Below are positions 40,795 through 49,291 of a DNA stretch of 53,153 nt, in pieces. The translations under genes and the position numbers were made by a program. Origin of the DNA: Rhodococcus sp. AW25M09 (GTDB taxonomy: Bacteria > Actinomycetota > Actinomycetes > Mycobacteriales > Mycobacteriaceae). Numbering within the stretch: the first letter of the stretch is position 1; each line of letters starts with the position of its first letter. Below the pieces are notes generated by a model that did not search any database, was not told the DNA's origin, and worked only from the letters and a program-made list of their open reading frames with translations. The DNA lies in assembly GCF_000333955.1 (NCBI RefSeq), contig NZ_CAPS01000063.1, positions 1-53,153 on the forward strand, given 5' to 3'.

Positions 40795-42390
40795 TTGAGC
40801 TGGATCCGATTGAACGACGTATCCAAAGGTTACGACCAGAAGGTCATGTTGCGAGAGGTGTTCTTCCGTCTCGCTGACGGTGACCGCATCGGCCTCATCG
40901 GACGGAACGGCACCGGAAAGACGACCCTTCTGCAACTCTTGCTCGGGCGAGAGGCTCCCGACACGGGAACAGTCGACGTGACCGAGGGCGCGCGAATCGG
41001 GTACTTCTCCCAATTCTCCGAACTCGACGGCAACAGCAGCATTCAGGCGGAGCTCGAATCTCTCTTCGGCGCGGTCCACGAAATCGAGACGGAGTTGGCC
41101 GAGGTCGAGTCAGCACTCGGCGGCGATCTCGACGAGAAGCAGATGTACAAGCTCGTCGATCGCCAAGCCGAACTACTCGACGCCATGGAGAACAGTGGCG
41201 GGTGGACCTACCATCAGCAGATCGACACAGTGCTGTCCATGCTCGGCTTCAACACCGAGCGGCGCGAACTACCCGTCGATCGACTGTCCGGCGGCTGGCG
41301 TAACCGCGCGGCGCTGGCCAAGATTCTCATCGAAGCGCCGGACGTCCTCCTTCTCGACGAGCCGACCAACTTCCTCGACGTTGCCGGGATCGCCTGGCTC
41401 GAGCGATGGTTGCGCGACTTCCGCGGTGCACTTCTGGTCGTCTCGCACGACCGCGCATTTCTCGAGCAGGTCGTCACCGGCATCGTCGAGATCGAAAATC
41501 ACCACCTGCAAACCTATGACGGTAGCTACTCGGAATACGTTCAGCAGAAACAGTTTCGACTCAAGAACCTCGAACGCGAATTCAGCAACGAACAACAGCT
41601 GCTGGCCTACGAGCAGGAAGCGATCAGCGACCGCAAGGAAGCAGTGAAGAACCCCAGCGGCGTGCTCAAACGTCGCTTGGCCAACATCAAGAAGAGCAAG
41701 AGTCCACGTCCGGTCGACACGGTGGTCACTGCCATCTATGGCGGCCTTCATGTCCACGACAACCTGGCGGAAATCACCGGGATCGCCAAAAGCTATGGTG
41801 AGCAACGACTATTCGAGGACATCTCGTTCACCGTGCATCGCGGCGACCGCATCGCCGTCACCGGACCGAACGGCTGTGGAAAGACCACCCTCGTCGACAT
41901 TCTCGTCGGTGCCGAGCAACCGGACAGTGGCAAGATCAAATGGAAGACCAAGGCCCCGTCCTTCATCTACTACAACCAGGTGCTGGCCGATCTCGACCTC
42001 GATGACACCGTGTCGCATTCGGTCAACGCGATGCCGGGCAGTCTCGCTCTGACAGCGACGAAGAAAGAAGTTCATCGCTTCCTGACACTGTTGCAGTTCT
42101 CCGAAATGGATCTCAAATCGAAGATCGGAGTTCTGTCCGGAGGACAGAAAGCGCGAGTTGCCCTGGCTCAATGCCTACTGTTCGGTGCGGGTGTCATCGT
42201 GCTCGACGAGCCCACCAACCACCTCGACCTACAGAGCACTCAGGTACTGGAACGTGCCTTGATGGCGTTTCCGGGCGCGGTGATCCTGGTGAGCCACGAC
42301 AGGTTCTTCGTCGAGAAGGTGGCCTTTCGGCAGTTGTCTTTCGACGGCAAGGGCGGTGTCACCGAAATCGCCGGTGTGCAGATGGCGTGA
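40795..42390 (+). CDS. ABC-F family ribosome-associated ATPase
   Basis: 531 aa with two ABC domains and no membrane part. First: GRNGTGKTT, LSGGWRNRAALAKIL, VLLLDEPTNFLD. Second: GPNGCGKTT, LSGGQKARVALAQCL, VIVLDEPTNHLD. The linker (residues ~245-320) is rich in Lys/Arg/Glu, as in ABC-F P-site tRNA interaction motifs. Such proteins act on the ribosome as translation factors or antibiotic-resistance proteins (ARE). TTG start with GGAG ten bases upstream. No resistance specificity can be read from sequence. Confidence 0.9.
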   Translation: MSWIRLNDVSKGYDQKVMLREVFFRLADGDRIGLIGRNGTGKTTLLQLLLGREAPDTGTVDVTEGARIGYFSQFSELDGNSSIQAELESLFGAVHEIETELAEVESALGGDLDEKQMYKLVDRQAELLDAMENSGGWTYHQQIDTVLSMLGFNTERRELPVDRLSGGWRNRAALAKILIEAPDVLLLDEPTNFLDVAGIAWLERWLRDFRGALLVVSHDRAFLEQVVTGIVEIENHHLQTYDGSYSEYVQQKQFRLKNLEREFSNEQQLLAYEQEAISDRKEAVKNPSGVLKRRLANIKKSKSPRPVDTVVTAIYGGLHVHDNLAEITGIAKSYGEQRLFEDISFTVHRGDRIAVTGPNGCGKTTLVDILVGAEQPDSGKIKWKTKAPSFIYYNQVLADLDLDDTVSHSVNAMPGSLALTATKKEVHRFLTLLQFSEMDLKSKIGVLSGGQKARVALAQCLLFGAGVIVLDEPTNHLDLQSTQVLERALMAFPGAVILVSHDRFFVEKVAFRQLSFDGKGGVTEIAGVQMA

Positions 42391-42405
42391 CCGTTCAGTT
42401 GGATT

Positions 42406-44022
42406 CTACCCCTTGATCTTCGACTCGGATGAGCCCCACTCGGCGTCGCGTAGCTCCTTCTTCCTTATCTTGCCGGTCGATGTCTTCGGCAACTCGACGA
42501 TGAACTCGACGGCTCGCGGGGCCTTGTACGACGCGATCGCAGATTTCACGTGCGCCAGGAGATCCGCTTCCGATGCTTGTGCGCCCGGCACCAGGACGAC
42601 GTAGGCCTTGGGCCGCTCGCCCCACTTGTCGTCCGGTACGCCGATCACTGCGACATCGGCTACTGCGGGATGACTTGCCAGCGCCTGTTCCACCTCGATC
42701 GTCGAGATGTTCTCGCCGCCCGAAATGACCACGTCCTTGGCGCGATCGAGTAGCTGTACGTAGCCGTCGGGATGCATCACACCGAGGTCGCCGGAATGGA
42801 ACCACCCGCCCGCGAATGCCTTTGTGGTGCCGGAGGCGTCGTTGTAGTACCCCTTCATGACGTTGTTGCCGCGCATGACGATCTCGCCCATTTCCACGCC
42901 GTCTGGTTCGACATCGATCAGCGCCCCGCCGGTATCGGGCTTGTCCCGCACCACACGTAACCGGTCGGCGGTGAGCATGCCGACCCCTTGCCGAGCCAAA
43001 CGTCGAGCCTGCTCGTCGGCGTCCAGTTCGAGCCACTCCTGCTTCGCCTCGCACACCGAGTACGGGCCGTAGGTCTCGGTGAGGCCGTAGACATGCACGA
43101 GCGTTGCCCCCAAGGCTCGGATCTTGGTGATGATCGTCGGGCTCGGGGGAGCTCCGGCTGTGACGATGGTGAGCGGTCGATCGAGTGAATGTGCCTCTGC
43201 TGCAGTGGCAAGCGTGGTCAGTACGGTCGGCGCACCGGCAAGGTGATCGACTCCGTTGTCGATGGCCGTCCAGATGGCATCGCCGCGCACTCCGCGAAGA
43301 CAGACGTGCGTTCCGGACGCAGCCGTAACCGCCCACGTGGTGCACCACCCGTTGCAGTGGAACATCGGCAGTGTCCACAGGTAGCGGGTGTCGATTCCGA
43401 AACCTTGGTGGTGCAGTTCTCCCAGCGAATTGAGGTAGGCACCGCGGTGGGTGTACATCACGCCCTTGGGCCGGCCGGTGGTGCCCGAGGTGTAGTTGAT
43501 CGTGATGGTCGACGTCTCGTCGTCCACCTCCCACACCATCGGATCGTCCGTGCCGCGTTCGAGGAAAGCGTCGTATCTCGTGGTGTGCGGCAACTTGCCG
43601 TATGTACCGTCCACCGAGGGAGTCTCGACGATCTCGGCGACCGAATCTGCGATGGGATCGGTTCCGAGCCCGGCCAACAGTGCCGAATCCCCGACCAGCA
43701 GAACCGAACCGGAGTGATCGCAGATGTAGCGAACCTCGGCCGGTGAGAGCCGGGTGTTGATCGCGACCAGAACGGCGCCGGCCAGTGGCACCGCGTAATG
43801 CGCGAACAGTAGCTCTGCGGAGTTGGACGCGATGTAGGCCACCCGATCTCCGTGGCCGACACCCGATGCGCGCAGTGCGTTGGCAAGCCGGGTGACGGCG
43901 GCGGCGAACTGCTCGTAGGTGAAGGTACGCGGACCATCCTCGACGGCAGTCTTGTGGGGATGGACCTCCGCAGCGCGTTCGAGGAAGCGAAGTGGCGTCA
44001 TTGGAGTATCCAGACCTGTCAT
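42406..44022 (-). CDS. AMP-forming acyl-CoA ligase
   Basis: 538 aa. P-loop NYTSGTTGRPKGVMYTHRG, YGLTETYGP, HSGDLGVMHPDGYVQLLDRAKDVVISGGENIS, catalytic Lys at PKTSTGKIRKKEL. Ends close to the ABC-F gene (15 bp, convergent). The ATG at 44022 is preferred over the upstream GTG. It lacks partner genes; the substrate is a carboxylic acid of unknown type. Confidence 0.93.
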   Translation of the reverse strand: MTGLDTPMTPLRFLERAAEVHPHKTAVEDGPRTFTYEQFAAAVTRLANALRASGVGHGDRVAYIASNSAELLFAHYAVPLAGAVLVAINTRLSPAEVRYICDHSGSVLLVGDSALLAGLGTDPIADSVAEIVETPSVDGTYGKLPHTTRYDAFLERGTDDPMVWEVDDETSTITINYTSGTTGRPKGVMYTHRGAYLNSLGELHHQGFGIDTRYLWTLPMFHCNGWCTTWAVTAASGTHVCLRGVRGDAIWTAIDNGVDHLAGAPTVLTTLATAAEAHSLDRPLTIVTAGAPPSPTIITKIRALGATLVHVYGLTETYGPYSVCEAKQEWLELDADEQARRLARQGVGMLTADRLRVVRDKPDTGGALIDVEPDGVEMGEIVMRGNNVMKGYYNDASGTTKAFAGGWFHSGDLGVMHPDGYVQLLDRAKDVVISGGENISTIEVEQALASHPAVADVAVIGVPDDKWGERPKAYVVLVPGAQASEADLLAHVKSAIASYKAPRAVEFIVELPKTSTGKIRKKELRDAEWGSSESKIKG

Positions 44023-44042
44023 GCCAGTCAATGTAGCGCGCA

Positions 44043-45344
44043 CTACGACGCCAAATCGGATTTGTCGATGCGTTCGCGCCCACCGGTCAGGTCCGCGCGT
44101 TCGGCGGCGGCACGGCCGGCGTACGACCCCTCTGCATTGTCGCTACCGAAGGTGATCGTTCTCGTCGACGGGTACCGGGCCGCGAACGCCCGGTCCACGG
44201 CGTCCGATCGCTTCGTCATGATCGGCACCAGAGCAGATCCGTGTTGTTGTGTTGCGGCCGCCGTAGCTCGCTTGCGGGCTTCTCTCAGCCGTTCCCCGAC
44301 GCGATGGGCGTACGCGATCAAGAATGCGTTGCGGTAGCTGCGGGTCCGTGCGGTCGCTGACTCGGCGGCCTCGTCGAGTGCGCGTGCTGATTGGACCAGC
44401 AACGAGGTGTAGAGAAGCTCGCACAGATCGAGATCGACGGGAAGGCCGATCACGCTGGCCAGCAGGTACTTCTTCTTCCACAATGTCTTGGCACCGTTGG
44501 CTTCGCACACACTGTGCAGCAGAAGCAGTTTGGCTTTCGAGTACGGATTGCTCACCATGATGCGACGAGTGACGACATCGCGTTCCAGGCCGCGTGAGTC
44601 GCCCTCATCGAGAAGTGCGCTGTCGATGGCGTACCGCGTCATCAAATCCTGGGCCTTGGTCGAGAGAGCCTCCGCCTCGGCTGGGAACTGCGTCGACTCG
44701 GCCTTGGCCAGCAGTCCTCGAATCCTGGTCAGCATTTTCGAGTCCGCGACCCGGGCGGGACTGGCCGGTCTCGTGTGTGAGGTCCATCGAGTCGGAGGGG
44801 GTAGGAGTTTCTCGAGTGGCAGCAGCCATGTCGAGCAGCCGAGTACCAGCAGCAGGGTGAACCACGACTGAGCCGACGATCGCCGGTTGTGCGAGCGCCA
44901 CCGCGCAAGACGATCGGCAGTCGTGCCGCCTGCGGAGTCGACCTGCAGCTCGAACAGCTGATGTCGCCAAGAATCCGGAGCATGGCTGTCGGCCGAGCTT
45001 CGCGCCGCGTGTGAGCCGATAGCCTCGGCCATGACCGCTGTGCCGTCGCTTCCAGCGCACTGGCGCGTCACGTGCACCAGCTCGGCCGGCTGCCAACCAT
45101 TCTCGAAAGCTGTGTCGAGAGCTTCGTCGAGTATTCTGGCCGCCCGGTCGTGCACACTACGAGCCCGTTCGGTGTCGTTCACTGCGGACAGGCGCTCCGC
45201 CATCAGCCTGGCCATGTCTTTCCCTGACGGCCCCAGCTGGGCAAAACCGATCCCGCTGTCGAGCAGTTCATTCGGATCTACAACCTCTCGCGCATTCGTA
45301 GCGCGCGAGTACTTGAAAAAGCTGTCCAAATCGATACGACTCAT
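44043..45344 (-). CDS. DUF2786-domain protein
   Basis: 433 aa. Residues ~200-250 carry the DUF2786 block (MLTRIRGLLAKAESTQFPAEAEALSTKAQDLMTRYAID), followed by a conserved C-terminal region (LLLHSVCEANGAKTLWKKKYLLASVIGLPVDLDLCELLYTSLLVQ) that usually accompanies it. The function is unknown; phage and actinomycete genomes carry many. GGAGGGG lies before the ATG at 45342-45344. The ATG-proximal ~190 residues resemble nothing I know. Confidence 0.85.
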   Translation of the reverse strand: MSRIDLDSFFKYSRATNAREVVDPNELLDSGIGFAQLGPSGKDMARLMAERLSAVNDTERARSVHDRAARILDEALDTAFENGWQPAELVHVTRQCAGSDGTAVMAEAIGSHAARSSADSHAPDSWRHQLFELQVDSAGGTTADRLARWRSHNRRSSAQSWFTLLLVLGCSTWLLPLEKLLPPPTRWTSHTRPASPARVADSKMLTRIRGLLAKAESTQFPAEAEALSTKAQDLMTRYAIDSALLDEGDSRGLERDVVTRRIMVSNPYSKAKLLLLHSVCEANGAKTLWKKKYLLASVIGLPVDLDLCELLYTSLLVQSARALDEAAESATARTRSYRNAFLIAYAHRVGERLREARKRATAAATQQHGSALVPIMTKRSDAVDRAFAARYPSTRTITFGSDNAEGSYAGRAAAERADLTGGRERIDKSDLAS

Positions 45345-45433
45345 CGTCGTCCCCTCCACGTCCCCCGGTGTGGTCCCCGAACTTTTCGGTGAATCGCAGA
45401 GTAGGGGAGGGGTCTGACAATCTTTCGAACGTA

Positions 45434-46243
45434 TTAGCGAGGAGCTAGCATCTGGAGCAATTCTTCTACCGACGGCAGGCCTGGAATCACAGGAAGGTCG
45501 GTGACGGCACCGGGAGCGGGTGGTGCCGTCAAATCGACGTCCCCGAGTGCGGCCAGCACGTCGTCGGTCTGAGCTCGGCGCGGTCCGTAGGTGTTGGATG
45601 CGACGACGAAGTCGTCGCCGATCGAGGCGGACGCCACCACGCTGTATCCGTCGTCCGCCCAGCCCCACTTGCTTCCCGTCACACCGGGCAACCGTTGGGT
45701 GCCCCAGTCCTGCACTGTGCCGTCCGCTGCCACCGGCGCAGCGGAATTCATCCAGGCGAGCACCGGGCTGGTGGGATCGGTTCGTTTCTTCGCTGAGAGG
45801 AAGCGAACGGTATCGGCGGTGCTGGTGGACGAGTTGCCCCAGAACGAGCCACGCGAGGTCGAGTTCAGCCCGAATTCGGAGGCCGTGGCAGAGATGGCCT
45901 GGGGGTACTTGCTGTCGAGCACCGAAGCGACACCGTCGTCGCTGACCTCGATCAACCGTCGAGCGAGGTCGCGATCTCGCGCAGAACCGTCGCCGAAGCG
46001 CACGACGTAGTCGGCAATGTACAACTTGACCGTCGACAATCCTGGGCGCGGAGCGTTGTCCTCGGCGCTTCCGACATACGTGCCCGTGGGCAGGTGTTCG
46101 TAGGACAGTGCGGTTCGGGCCGGGACATCTGCCATGTCGGCGGGTGTCGGTAAGGCTTGGGCGGGTGCAGCACATAGCAACGCGGCAGCTATACCGATCA
46201 GAGGGGCAGCAGTCCTGAAGAACATGCGTCGCAGGGCCGGCAT
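45434..46243 (-). CDS. exported protein, possible serine-hydrolase-like
   Basis: 269 aa. Signal peptide MPALRRMFFRTAAPLIGIAAALLCAAPAQALP with an AQA cleavage site. The mature part (RLIEVSDDGVASVLDSKYPQAISATASEFGL ... WMNSAAPVAADG ... SKWGWADDGYSVVASASIGDDFVVASNTYG) resembles beta-lactamase-fold secreted proteins of mycobacteria, but I cannot place an active-site SxxK with confidence. GGAGACCGAG precedes the ATG. Confidence 0.75.
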   Translation of the reverse strand: MPALRRMFFRTAAPLIGIAAALLCAAPAQALPTPADMADVPARTALSYEHLPTGTYVGSAEDNAPRPGLSTVKLYIADYVVRFGDGSARDRDLARRLIEVSDDGVASVLDSKYPQAISATASEFGLNSTSRGSFWGNSSTSTADTVRFLSAKKRTDPTSPVLAWMNSAAPVAADGTVQDWGTQRLPGVTGSKWGWADDGYSVVASASIGDDFVVASNTYGPRRAQTDDVLAALGDVDLTAPPAPGAVTDLPVIPGLPSVEELLQMLAPR

Positions 46244-46333
46244 CTCGGTCTCCTCGAGGTGTTGGCCCGCCGCGAATCGGTGGCCTATGAATGTAACTAC
46301 CCAGATGGTAGACGCTTCAACCTCGCCCTGCCT

Positions 46334-46384
46334 GGATGCTCGCCCCACCCGGATGCTCGCCCCACCCGGATGCTCGCCCCACCC
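46334..46384. repeat. 17-bp tandem repeat, three units
   Basis: GGATGCTCGCCCCACCC occurs three times head to tail (46334-46350, 46351-46367, 46368-46384), with a partial fourth (GGATGA) after. It lies between two genes reading leftward. Nearby, CTACC-CAGAT-GGTAG at 46297-46311 is an inverted repeat that could be an operator of the exported-protein gene. Confidence 0.95.
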
Positions 46385-46437
46385 GGATGAATGCGCCTCT
46401 GTTGCACTCTGACCGACTGAAACCCACATTGATCCCG

Positions 46438-46511
46438 GCTGGGGCTGGGGCTGGGGCTGGGGCTGGGGGCGGGCTGGGGGCGGGGTGGGGCCGGAGGGCG
46501 GAGGGCGGGGG
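46438..46511. repeat. G-rich tract with GGGGCT repeats
   Basis: GGGGCT is repeated four to five times, then GGGGGCGGGCTGGGGGCGGGGTGGGG and GGAGGGCGGAGGGCGGGGG. It has far more than four G-runs of three or more, so the plus strand could form G-quadruplexes. It lies just after the stop of the fprB gene, on its template/non-template boundary, and may terminate transcription. Confidence 0.9.
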
Positions 46512-46519
46512 ACGTTGGA

Positions 46520-48118
46520 TCAGGAACGGCGCAGCGTCGAGAGCATCTCTTTCGAGCGTCGAAGGGGGCCTCGGCTCGACGCGTCCTGCACGGTCTCAGG
46601 CGACTCGATCGGATCGGTCAGGCGGCCGGCGTTGAAGTCCTCGACCAGATGTCCGACGGTTTCTTGGGCGCAGGATTTGTTGGTGCCGATGAATCCCGAG
46701 GGTCCACGCTTGATCCAGCCGGTGACGTAGGTACCGGTCACCGGCGACCCACCCGCGTCCTGGAGCACGCGGCCGCCGGCGTTGGGGATGATGCCGGCGC
46801 GTTCGTCGAAGGGAATCCCGGGTAGCGCAACGCCTCGGTAGCCGATAGACGTCAGGACGAGTCCGGCGTCGATGCAGTCCATCTCGCCGGTCGGAGTGCT
46901 GCGCACCACGTCGTCGCTGTCTGCCGACAGACCCATTCGCTCGAACTCGATACCCGTCACGCGATCGGTGCCCAGGATTCTGGTGGGGGAGAGCAAGTAG
47001 CGCAGGGTGATGCGTTTGCGGTTGTCGCTGTGCTCGGGCGATTCGTCGACGTGGCGAAGCAGTTGCAGCTTCTGTGCGACTGCATGGGGCAGATCGTTGG
47101 TTTCGGCAAGCCGGACCGTTACGGGGTCGAGTGCCAGTTCGCTGCGGTCGATGGCGAGGTCGATATCGGCGACCGTCAGCAACCCGGCGAACTCGGGAAC
47201 GGTGAATGCGGACTGCGCCACACCTCTGCGGCCGACGACGACTACTTCGCGAACAGCGCTGTTGCGTAGAGTTTCCAAGGCGTGCGGTGCGATATCGGTC
47301 TGAGCGAGCGTTTCCGGATTCATCGTCAGGATTCGGGCGACGTCGAGTGCCACGTTGCCGTTGCCGACCACGACGGCGCGTTCGTGCGAGAGGTCGAACG
47401 TGCGGTGCGCGTGATCGGGATGGCCGTTGTACCAGGCGACGAAGTCGGTTGCCGAGCTTCGTCCGGGCAATTCGGCTCCGGGAATGCGGAGTTCGCGGTC
47501 CGATGACGCCCCGACCGCGTAGATCACCGCGTGGTGGGTGTCCGTCAACTCGTCGTGGGTGATGTCCTTACCGACCTCGACACCGAGATGGTAGGTGAAT
47601 CCCTTTTGTGCAGAGATGGTTTCGAATAGGCGTGACACCTGACGCGTTTTCTGGTGGTCGGGTGCGACGCCGAGTCGCGCGAGACCGTGTGGTTGCGGGA
47701 GCCGGTCGTAGACATCGACGCTGACACCCGGTTGCGTGAGCAGCTCGTCCGCCGCATACATGGCAGACGGGCCGGAACCGACGATCGCGACTCGAAGCGG
47801 TTGACGATCCCTCGACACGGAAGCAGCCGGGGTGACCGGGGCCAGGATCGGCCGAGGCGGGCGTTCCTGCTTGTAGAAATCAGCATTGATCGTCAGGAAC
47901 GGAAGTTGAGCCTCGGTCAGCTTCGCTTGCGGCACAATGGCATCGACCGGGCAGGCCGAGACACACGCGCCGCAGTCGACACACGATTGGGGATCGATGT
48001 GCAGCATTTCCGCCGTCAGGAAATCAGGTTCGTCGGGGGTGGGATGGATGCAGTTGACGGGACACGCGAAGACGCATGACGCGTCGCTGCAACATGATTG
48101 GGTCACGACGTGGGGCAT
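46520..48118 (-). CDS. fprB: ferredoxin-fused NADPH-ferredoxin reductase (FprB type)
   Basis: 532 aa. N-terminal ferredoxin with CPVNCIHP and CVDCGACVSACPVDAI cysteine motifs (residues ~9-60), then the FAD domain AIVGSGPSAMYAADEL and the NADP domain VVGNGNVALDVARIL. C-terminal GYRGVALPGIPFDERAGIIPN and FIGTNKSCAQETV. It fits Rv0886/FprB, an adrenodoxin-reductase-like flavoprotein that supplies electrons to P450s or oxygenases. It is 60 bp after the diiron gene in the same direction, so it may serve that enzyme. Confidence 0.92.
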   Translation of the reverse strand: MPHVVTQSCCSDASCVFACPVNCIHPTPDEPDFLTAEMLHIDPQSCVDCGACVSACPVDAIVPQAKLTEAQLPFLTINADFYKQERPPRPILAPVTPAASVSRDRQPLRVAIVGSGPSAMYAADELLTQPGVSVDVYDRLPQPHGLARLGVAPDHQKTRQVSRLFETISAQKGFTYHLGVEVGKDITHDELTDTHHAVIYAVGASSDRELRIPGAELPGRSSATDFVAWYNGHPDHAHRTFDLSHERAVVVGNGNVALDVARILTMNPETLAQTDIAPHALETLRNSAVREVVVVGRRGVAQSAFTVPEFAGLLTVADIDLAIDRSELALDPVTVRLAETNDLPHAVAQKLQLLRHVDESPEHSDNRKRITLRYLLSPTRILGTDRVTGIEFERMGLSADSDDVVRSTPTGEMDCIDAGLVLTSIGYRGVALPGIPFDERAGIIPNAGGRVLQDAGGSPVTGTYVTGWIKRGPSGFIGTNKSCAQETVGHLVEDFNAGRLTDPIESPETVQDASSRGPLRRSKEMLSTLRRS

Positions 48119-48178
48119 GATGTTTCCTGACGGCGGGCGCTGCTGTACGGATAACTGGCGCGTGGAGTGTCGAGAGGG

Positions 48179-49198
48179 CTATGCGGCGAACTGGCTCGAG
48201 CTGCGGTCGGGTTCGCTGCGGAAACGCGATGCCTTGCCGTCGATTCCGCAGAATTTCCACATCAGCCGAGCGGCACGATTCATCATGCCGGTCTCGGTGG
48301 CCAGCATGCGGACATCGCCGAAGTAATCCTGCAGTGCGTGCTGCGATTCCGCGGTGCCCCAGAACAAGTCTTTCTTGACCTGCTTCGGAATGTCGAACTT
48401 CGTCCAGAACTTCTTCGGCGGAATGACGATGACATCGCACAGGATTCGCATCGTGATCGGGAAAGCGAGGGAGAGCAGGAAGCGTCCGGCCTTGGACATC
48501 TTCGGGACGCGGCGACGCAGTAGCTGGTGTGCGAAAGAGATGTGGCGAGCTTCTTCGGCAACGTGAATTGCCATGACGCTCTGCATGATCGGATGAATGT
48601 CTTCACCGGATCGCAACACTGACTTCTGAATGTGGTCGATGGGCTCCTCGCCCGCGAGAACGCCGACGAAGAACAATTCGGGCAGCAGCGTTGCGAACAG
48701 CGGAATGAACGGTGACAGCAGCTTCATCGGCCGACTCATGCCGGGTGCATCGGAACCGACGCGGTTGACCATCTCCTGGAACATCAGGGTGTGGTTGCAC
48801 TCTTCGATGGATTCGTGGGTGCAGTAGCGCGCCTCGGCGGAGCCGTTGGGCAGCGAGAAGACGTACTGCATCATGCCGCGAATCAGGATGTTCTCGAACT
48901 GCAGGCCGACCTTGGCAACATTTGCCTGACGCCACATTCCGATTTCGATCTGCTTGTCGAGCGGAAGCGCTCGGTACCAGTCGTGGCCACCGATGGGATC
49001 GGTCTTCGCGGGGAGCACCCAGCGTGGATCGTTCGCAGGCACAGCGAATTTCTCGGACTCCCAGTCGATGTCGACGTAGGGCTCGAAGTGCTTGTGCACC
49101 GACCCCTCGGACAGCAAGGTGAGTGTCTCGATGTACTGCTGCTCGTCGGTGGTGTCGGTGTCAACCGAAACGGACGGAATGCCTGTCGTCAGTGTCAT
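48179..49198 (-). CDS. AurF-like diiron oxygenase
   Basis: 339 aa. Helical ferritin-like fold with two metal motifs: HESIEECNHTLMF and HVAEEARHISFAH, the E-x-x-H pairs of AurF (p-aminobenzoate N-oxygenase) family. The rest (MWRQANVAKVGLQFENILIRGMMQY) supplies the first Glu. AurF-like enzymes oxidise amines or hydrocarbons using O2. The FprB-type reductase next to it is the probable electron donor. Substrate unknown. Confidence 0.9.
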   Translation of the reverse strand: MTLTTGIPSVSVDTDTTDEQQYIETLTLLSEGSVHKHFEPYVDIDWESEKFAVPANDPRWVLPAKTDPIGGHDWYRALPLDKQIEIGMWRQANVAKVGLQFENILIRGMMQYVFSLPNGSAEARYCTHESIEECNHTLMFQEMVNRVGSDAPGMSRPMKLLSPFIPLFATLLPELFFVGVLAGEEPIDHIQKSVLRSGEDIHPIMQSVMAIHVAEEARHISFAHQLLRRRVPKMSKAGRFLLSLAFPITMRILCDVIVIPPKKFWTKFDIPKQVKKDLFWGTAESQHALQDYFGDVRMLATETGMMNRAARLMWKFCGIDGKASRFRSEPDRSSSQFAA

Positions 49199-49291
49199 GG
49201 CTTCTCCAAACGTGGTGCGAACATGGAGTTAATGTAACCCCAGTTAACACGAAAGGGAAGCCAGTCCGAAAAGTCTGGTTCGCTGTGGCCT

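Noticed and set aside
42395..44083. Long Arg-rich open frame overlapping the acyl-CoA ligase on the same strand in another frame
   Set aside because: Composition (Arg/Gly/His-rich) is that of a shifted reading of a GC-rich gene; the ligase frame has every family motif.
46334..46384. CRISPR array
   Set aside because: Units are 17 bp and directly adjacent with no spacers; no cas genes are near.
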